Positions 57,660 through 64,000 of a DNA stretch of 64,000 nucleotides are shown in pieces. The DNA lies in NCBI GenBank assembly GCA_024364735.1, contig JAGFNQ010005267.1, positions 300,307-364,306 on the forward strand. The letters are read 5' to 3'. Numbering within the stretch: the stretch's first letter is position 1; each line of letters begins with the position of its first letter. Below the pieces are notes generated by a model. The model did no database searches. It was not told the origin of the DNA and worked only from the letters and a program-made list of their open reading frames with translations. The DNA is from Boesenbergia rotunda. Taxonomy: Eukaryota > Streptophyta > Magnoliopsida > Zingiberales > Zingiberaceae. Both the position numbers and the translations under genes were made by a program.

Positions 57660-58690
57660 CTGATCACGTCCAATTAGACCTCGAGACGGCGAGTGTGTGG
57701 GAGCACGCCCACTTATAACTTACTCAGAGGTAAGAGTTTGAACACTGCTTGGGGGACCCTTTGGAGCATAGGCAACCATGTCCAGTCGGACTCCGAGGTC
57801 GGTGGGTGTGTGGAAGCATGCACACTTATAACTCGCTCGGAGGCGAGAGTCTGAACACCACTCAGGGGACCCTTTGGAGCGTGGGCAACCACGTCAGTCG
57901 AACCCCGAGGTCGGTGGGTGCGTGGGAGCATGCTCACTTATAACTCACTTGGAGGTGAGAGTCTAGACGTCGCTCGGGGACCCTTTGGAGTGTGGGCAGC
58001 CACGTCCGGTCGGATCCTGAGGTCGGTGGGTGCATGGGAGCATACCCACTTATAACTCACTCAGAGGTGAGAGTCTACACACTACTCGGGAGACCCTTTG
58101 GAGCGTTAGCAGCCACACTTGGTCGGACCTCGAGGTTAATGGGTGCGTGGGAGCATGCCCACTTATAACTGGTTCAGAGGCGAGAGTCTAGACACCATTC
58201 GGGAAGGACCATTTGACGCGTGGGTAGCTACGTCCGGTCAGACTCCAAGGTTGGTGGGTGCATGGGAGCATGCCCACTTATAACTCGTTTGGAGGCGAGA
58301 GTCTAGACACCACTTGGGGAGGACCATTTGGCGCTTGAGCAGTCATGTTTGGTTAGACTCCAAGGTCGATGGGTGCATGGGAGCATTCCCACTTATAACT
58401 CGCTTGGATGCAAGAGTATGGACACTGCTCGGGGGGGCCCTTGAAGCATGGGCAACCACGTCCGATCAGATCCCAAGGTCAGTGGGTGCGTGGGAGCATG
58501 CCCACCTATAACTTGCTCGGAGGCAAGAGTTTGAGCACTGCTCGGAGGCAAGAGTTTGTCACCACTTATAACTTGCTAAGAGGCGAGAGTCTGGATACCA
58601 CTCGGGGGACCCCTTGAAGCGTGGGCAGCCACGTCCAGTCAGAACCCGAGGTCAGTGTGTGCTTGGGAGTCGGGAGGAGCTTATTCACAC
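57660..58690. repeat. Tandem array, ~115-125-bp unit, about eight to nine copies
   Basis: Each unit has gggaccctttggagcgtggg, ccacgtccggtcggac-like words, gaggtcggtgggtgcgtggg, agcatgcccacttataactc and ggaggcgagagtctag. Units are diverged 10-20% by eye. It sits between gypsy pol and the antisense ORF, where Tat/Ogre elements often carry tandem repeats. Confidence 0.85.
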
Positions 58691-58728
58691 TCAAATCCCT
58701 GCATTGTTATCTTCAATCGGGTAGTAAA

Positions 58729-60070
58729 TTATGCATTACATAGGCTTATAGACTTACCCCTATACAGTCGTAGGTGAACGACACTCCCGGGCCGACCCAG
58801 CTTTTTCCCCTGAGCATCTTGCAAGTAGTACACTCCCGATGCTAACTTCTGGGTTACTTTGAAGGGCCCATCCCATTGAGGCTCTAGGTTACATATATCG
58901 CCGACTGGCTTGATCCGCTTCCACACTAGGTCGTCAACCAGGAAGGTCAGAGGTAGCACCCTTTGATTGTACCGCTGCAACATTCTTTGACGATAGGCGG
59001 TCATTCAAATGGCTGCTTGGTCCCGAATTTTCCCGACCAAATCCAGCTTCAGGCATCGTCCTTCCTCATTGTCTTCATCATAATTCCTTCGCCGGTCAAA
59101 CTCACACCCGACCTCCATCGGTACTACCGTCTCACTCCCATAAACCTGCTGAAAAGGTGTGTAACCTGAGCCCTCTCTCTGTGTGGTTCGCTGAGCCCAT
59201 AGGACGCTGGGCAGCTCATCCACCCAAGTCCCACCTACGTGGTCTAACTTCGTCTTCAATCCTCTGAGAATCTCCCGATTGGCTACCTCCGCTTGGCCAT
59301 TGCTCTATGGGTAGGCATCTGAGGTGAATACCTACTTAATCCCATAGGTCGAGCACCAGTCTTGGGTTTTTTCTGCCCTAAAACTGTTGCCCATTATCGG
59401 AGACCAACTAGTGTGGTATCCCATACCGGCACATGATGGTTTGCCAAAGGAACCTTATAACTACCTTCCATGATTCGGGTCAATGCCTCAGCCTCCACCA
59501 ACTTAGAGAAGTAATCGACCACCATCAACAGAAATTTCTTTTGAGTGGGTGCCTTTGAAAAAGGTCCTATAATGTCCATTTTCCATTAATCAAAGGGGTA
59601 AGATACTGTGGAGGCCTTCATTGTCTCGACCGACCGGCGAGATGGGCTCTAATGCTTTTGGCAGGACAGGCAGGTTGCGAGCAGCTTGTCGGCATCCTTC
59701 TACAATGTTAGCCAAAAATATCCTATAAGCAAAACACTCCGAGCCACCGATAGAACACCCGCGTAACTACCGCAAGACCACAAATGTACCTTCCTTAACA
59801 CATAATCTACATCTTCTTCACTTAAACATTTAATCAAAGGTCTAGAGAAGGCACGTTTATACAGGGTGTCGTTGATCAAAGTGAACCGGGCGACACGCTT
59901 CCTCAGCAGTCGGGCTTTCTCTGGCTCGGTCAGGAGGCTCCCTCGTTGTAGATAGGAAATAATAGGAGCCCTCCAGATGCTTTCTAACTCCAACTGGGCA
60001 TGTTGCTCTATTTGAGCGATGAGCATAGTTTGAGCTATGGGATGTGTTTGTGCAATCTTCGTTAAGTCAG
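58729..60070 (-). pseudogene. Ty3/gypsy pol: integrase
   Basis: On the minus strand from 60070: approach to the zinc finger (I-N-D-T-L-Y-K-R-A-F-S-R-P-L), catalytic core (M-D-I-I-G-P-F, V-V-D-Y-F-S-K-L-V-E-A-E) and V-L-W-A-Q-R-T-T-Q-R with Y-G-S-E-T-V-V-P-M-E-V. The C-terminal part follows (W-D-G-P-F-K-V-T, S-G-V-Y-Y-L). Several stops and frameshifts. Separated from RNase H by a solo LTR. Confidence 0.85.
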
Positions 60071-60075
60071 GGTTG

Positions 60076-61600
60076 ACATAGTTTGACTAGGCTCAGGTGA
60101 GCTTGAGTTTCGATATTTGACAATGATGTTTGAAGATTGTGTGAGTTAAGTGGGTCAAGGTTGACTGGAGACTTGACTGGAAAAAGTCCTAATGCGACTA
60201 GGCATACCTAGTAAGACTAGGTGAAGTCCAGGTGGATCGGGGAGATCATATGCTAGCATAGGAAAAGTCCTAGTGAGACTAGGCACACCTACTGAGATCA
60301 GGTGAAGTCCAGGTGGATCGGGGAGATCGCACGCTGGCACGGAAAAAGTCCTAGCGGAACTAGGCACACCTAGTGGGACTAGGTGAAGTTTAGGTGGATC
60401 GGAGAGATCACACGCTGACACGGGAAAAGTCCTAGTGAGACTAGGTGAAGTCCAGGTAGACTGGGGAGATCGCACGCTAGCACGGAAAAAGTCCTAGTGG
60501 GACTAAGCACACTTAATGGGACTAGGTGAAGTCCATGTGGATCGGGGAGATCGCACGTTGGCAAGGTGAGAGTCTACCGAGAGACTAGATCTAACTCGAG
60601 GGTTAGACAAACCTGGTTGGAAACTAGGTTAAGTCCTAGTTGGGAACTAGGCAAAGGAAAATCCAAGTCGATCAAAGATTTGACTGGACACTTGGTGAGG
60701 AAATCCTAACAGGTCACGGTTGACCGGGGTTAGGTAAGGGAACCCTAGACTTGTGCACACAAGTTAAGGTTGGGGCCAATCGATTAAGTAATTGATTGGT
60801 GTTGATTTCTCGCAAATAGAATCACTCTTATCGATTGAGTGATCGATTAAAGAGGGAATAAATCGATTGGGTAATCGATTGGGATAATTGGGTTGCGAGA
60901 ACAAAAGTAGGCTTAATCGATTAGGTGATCGATTCAGCCTCTTCTTGATCGATTGGGCAATCGATTAAGGAGGGTGTTGATCGATTGGTCAATCGATTAT
61001 AGTGGAATTACGCGAGAGCACGGAGAGGTACTAAATCGATTTAGCAATTGAGTAAGATCATCTTAATCGATTGACTAATTGATTAAGCTTCAAAAAAAAA
61101 TAGCTGTTGAACGGCTAAGTCTGACGTGGTAATCGATTAGGGAACCCTAGGTCATGAGTATATAGGGTTTTCACACAGGTTGAAGCGGCATCCCTTCGCA
61201 CATCTCTTTGAGCTCTTTGACAATTCTTCTCCTCCTTCTTCACCAGTTCTTAACAAGTGTTGGTGCACTTCAAGAGGCATTTTCCAAGCAAGCAGAAGAA
61301 GAAAATAAGACAAGCAAGGATCTATGTGTGCAAATCTTGTAAGATTTATTTTGCATTTACTTGAGTTTCTTGTTGTATCTTCTTGTAAGCTTGTAAGAGA
61401 TTTCTCCACCTCAAGAAAGAGATTTTTCATAGTGTATGAGAGAGTGAGGGAGAGCAAATCCTTGGATTAGTCACCTCAAGGAGGTGGATACTAAGTAAAT
61501 CCTTGAGTGTTAGCATTGCTTGGAGTCTTCCACAGTGACAAATCTACAACAAGCAATTCGGAGCAAATCACCCCCTCTAGCTCGCCTACCGGTCCAAACA
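60076..61600 (+). mobile_element. Solo LTR inserted in gypsy pol; AATCGATT palindromes
   Basis: The direct repeat GGTTG (60071-60075 and 61601-61605) flanks it and, when collapsed, nearly restores the gypsy frame. The right end is ttcgg...accccctctag...ggtccaaaca. The left end reads (TG)ACATAG, so its exact start is uncertain by two bases. It contains CCTAGT-GAG-ACTAGG hairpin units (60185-60560), ATCGATT-GGGT-AATCGAT units (60780-61135) and TATATA at 61159-61164. Confidence 0.75.
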
Positions 61601-61604
61601 GGTT

Positions 61605-63990
61605 GGACCAATATCCATGGGGTAATTGCTTCGACCATCTTGGCCAGCGTATCTACCTTTAAATTGCTCTCTCTGGGGATCTGATGCAACTCTACCTCCT
61701 AGAAACCTGATTTCAACTGCTCATATGCGTCAATGTAGGCTTGGAGCCGCTCACTGTTCACCTTAAATCGGTCGATTAGCTATTGTGTGGCCAATTGTTA
61801 CTCCGAGTGCAGGATAACTTGGGAAGCTCCAACATGTCTCGTGGCTTGCAAACTGACGATGAGAGCTTCATCCACGGCTTCATTGTTTGTAGCTGATACT
61901 CTAGCTAGACAGAAAGTTGAAGATGGTCTTCTTTTGAAGAAATCATAAGGATTCCAATGTCACTCCCCTGCTGAGCTGAGGAACCATCCACATAGATCTT
62001 CCACACTCCTTCAGCTTCTTATGTGTATAACTCACTGACAAAATCCGCAAGTGCTTGAGCCTTAATGGCTGATCGAGATTGATATTGTATGTCATACTTG
62101 CTCAACTCGGTCGTCCATTTGATCATCCGACCAGATGTCTCTGGGTTGATTAGTACCCGTCCTAGGGTGTTGTTGGTAATAATTATAATCGGGTGAGCTA
62201 AGAAGTAAGGTCGGAGGCGCCGAGCGGCTAAGACAAGAACGTAGGCTAACTTCTCGAATGCGTTATAATGACACGACATCTTTCAATAAGTGTACGAAAA
62301 AATATATCGACTGTTGCTCGGCCTCTCTATGCTTCACTAATACAATACTCATTGCCTCTTCCATGGCCGACAAGTGCACATATAGGACTTCCCCAGCCTC
62401 AGGTTTGGCTAACACATGCAGACCGACCAAATAGATTTTCAGTTCCTCAAACGCTCTGTCGCACTCGACATCCCACTGTAACTTGGTGGCTCACCTCAAC
62501 ATTTTGAAGAAGGGCAGGCTTCAGTCGACCGAGCGGGAGATGAACTGAGATAGCGCGACAATTCTTCTGGTCAGCCACTAGGCTTCCTTCAGGTTTCATG
62601 GGGTGGCCATATTGAGCAGGGCCTTTACTTTGCTAGGGTTAACCTCAATGCCCTGCTCTGTAACGATGTAACCCAGTAATTTCCCTCTCCTAGCCCTAAA
62701 GAGGCGCTTAGTTGGGTTTAACTTCAGGTCGTATGTCCTCAGAGTAGACTAGTCTCTTTAACGTCGGTTATAAGGTCGGCCGATCGGACAAATTTGATGA
62801 GAATATCATCGACATACACTTCGATGCTTCATCCAATCTATTCCCAAAAAACCTTGCTCATCATCCTTTGGTAAGTAACACCTGTATTTTTTAATCCGAA
62901 CGGTATGACTGTGTAACAGTACGTACTGTTGGTGATGATGAACCTGACTTTCTCCTGTTCAGCAAGCGCTAGCAGGACTTAATGGGTGCCCTGATACACA
63001 TCTAGCATATAGATCAACTCACTGTTGATGGTAGAGTCCACCACCTAGTCGATTTGGGACAGGGGGTAGCAATCCTTCGGGCAAGCTCAGTTGAGGTCGC
63101 GGAAGTAGATGAAGACTCTCCATTTGTTGTTCAGCTTGGAAACTAATACGATGTTGGCTAGCCATGTTGGAAATTGCACCTCTCGGATGTGCCTAGCCTC
63201 TAAGAGCTTCTCCACTTCTGCTCGGATGATCTTGTTCTACTCTATACTGAAGTCCCTTTTACGTTTCTTTACAAGTCGGTCATTGGGATAGATGTATAGT
63301 CGATGCTCCATGACCTCCGGTCTGTCGCCCTTTAAATCTCCGGCCAACCAGGCAAACATGTCTTGATTCTAGGCCAAGCATCTTACCGGCTGTTGCCTTA
63401 GCTCAGTGGGAACTCGGTCGGGGAGAAGTTGAACTTCCTCCTTGTATTCTCGTAGTTCAGCCCAATGTGAGGTTTGCACCATATTCTAGCTGGCGGGTGG
63501 CGCTGTAAATGCTTTCTAGGTCTCCGTCCGGAAGTCATCCACATAGCAGTGCCTAGGCACCCTCTGGTCCCCCTTCGCCTAGCCCACCCTGTCTCCTACA
63601 GAAAACTTGACTTTGAGGTAAAAGGTAGAAACAACTGCCTGGAAATCATTGAGGGTCGATCGACCAATATGGCATTGTAAGCGGATGAGGTATTTACTAC
63701 AGCAGTTCCTGCGGGAGTCACCTCTTGTGGTCCATCGGGTTGTCCCCCAAGGCCTTGGGTGGTCCTCTGAGGGGTCTGCCGGGGAAGCCCTCGAGGGGTA
63801 GGGGCTTGTCCCCGCCCGGCCTACCGGTAGTCTTGTGTGTCATGGGTGTTGCTTTGATGGAACGAGTAGTAAATCTTCCATCTAGCCGGGCCACATCCTT
63901 GGGCTACTTGCTGTACTAGCCTATGCTCCAACCCGAGCCAGTTCATGGCATATTGAGGGTTGCAAATTGGTCCTCCCGGGGAGTTTGCTT
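61605..63990 (-). pseudogene. Ty3/gypsy pol: protease end, RT and RNase H
   Basis: On the minus strand: S-A-Y-N-A-I-L near 63680 (protease/RT linker of plant gypsy). RT follows with W-L-A-N-I-V-L-V and, near 62800, the active site Y-V-D-D-I-L-I-K. The RT/RNase H region is at 62279-62019 (Y-F-L-A-H-P-I-I-I-I-T-N, I-K-W-T-T-E-L-S-K-Y-D-I-Q-Y). The RNase H end is at about 61900-61650. Stops replace Lys and Leu in the N-K-A-C-P and I-D-L-V-D motifs, so it is inactive. The 5' part (gag, 5' LTR) lies right of the window. Confidence 0.85.
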
Positions 63991-64000
63991 TTTGGGCTAG

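Noticed and set aside
60155..60564. Minus-strand proline/leucine repeat ORFs
   Set aside because: Shadows of the CCTAGT/ACTAGG hairpin array in the LTR at 60076-61600.

Overview
This window looks like nuclear DNA from a large, transposon-packed plant genome. A monocot is most likely: the one intact host-type gene is very G/C-rich at third codon positions, and the repeats are plant copia, gypsy, CACTA, MULE and hAT types. A Zingiberales-like source is only a guess. There are no prokaryotic features. Almost everything is transposable element, mostly decayed and nested. Clean boundaries come from target-site duplications (TSDs) that can be read directly.

Layout. 1-7.9 kb: the tail of a mudrA-like MULE transposase (+), an intervening tandem-repeat field, and a convergent, broken Ulp1-protease-like gene (-). 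Together they resemble a Kaonashi-type MULE. 7.9-9.7 kb: solo LTR (TSD ACGGG). 9.9-10.8 kb: one MITE nested in another. 11.0-15.2 kb: a copia-like remnant whose two LTRs do not match. 15.2-17.8 kb: dispersed repeat and AT-rich DNA. 17.8-20.9 kb: copia fragment joined to the 3' half of a hAT transposase gene. 21.5-22.1 kb: an intact invertase/pectin-methylesterase-inhibitor-like gene. 22.8-28.9 kb: gypsy fragments, a truncated CDKF-like kinase copy and a solo LTR (TSD GAAAG). 28.9-39.4 kb: a minus-strand CACTA TNP2 transposase relic, split by a complete 7.4-kb gag-only LTR element (element B, TSD ATTTC) and by a solo LTR. 39.9-43.8 kb: two LTRs of one family in inverted orientation. 44-45 kb: beta-tubulin fragment. 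44.8-64 kb: one minus-strand gypsy element of probable Tat type, with pol at 58.7-64 kb, a ~120-bp tandem array, and a plus-strand (antisense) Transposase_28-like ORF. It is interrupted by a solo LTR (TSD GCTGG), by a second complete gag-only element (element A, TSD GATGT) and by another solo LTR.

Most notable are elements A and B. They are two copies of one non-autonomous LTR-retrotransposon family that keeps an open ~360-aa double-zinc-knuckle protein, has no pol, and carries a conserved tail of hairpin units and several polypurine tracts. A second pattern is an LTR layout seen in several families: hairpin arrays of the form CCTAG...CTAGG near the LTR start, then arrays of family-specific palindromes, usually just upstream of a TATA box. 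The palindrome set differs between families, and even between two copies of one family.
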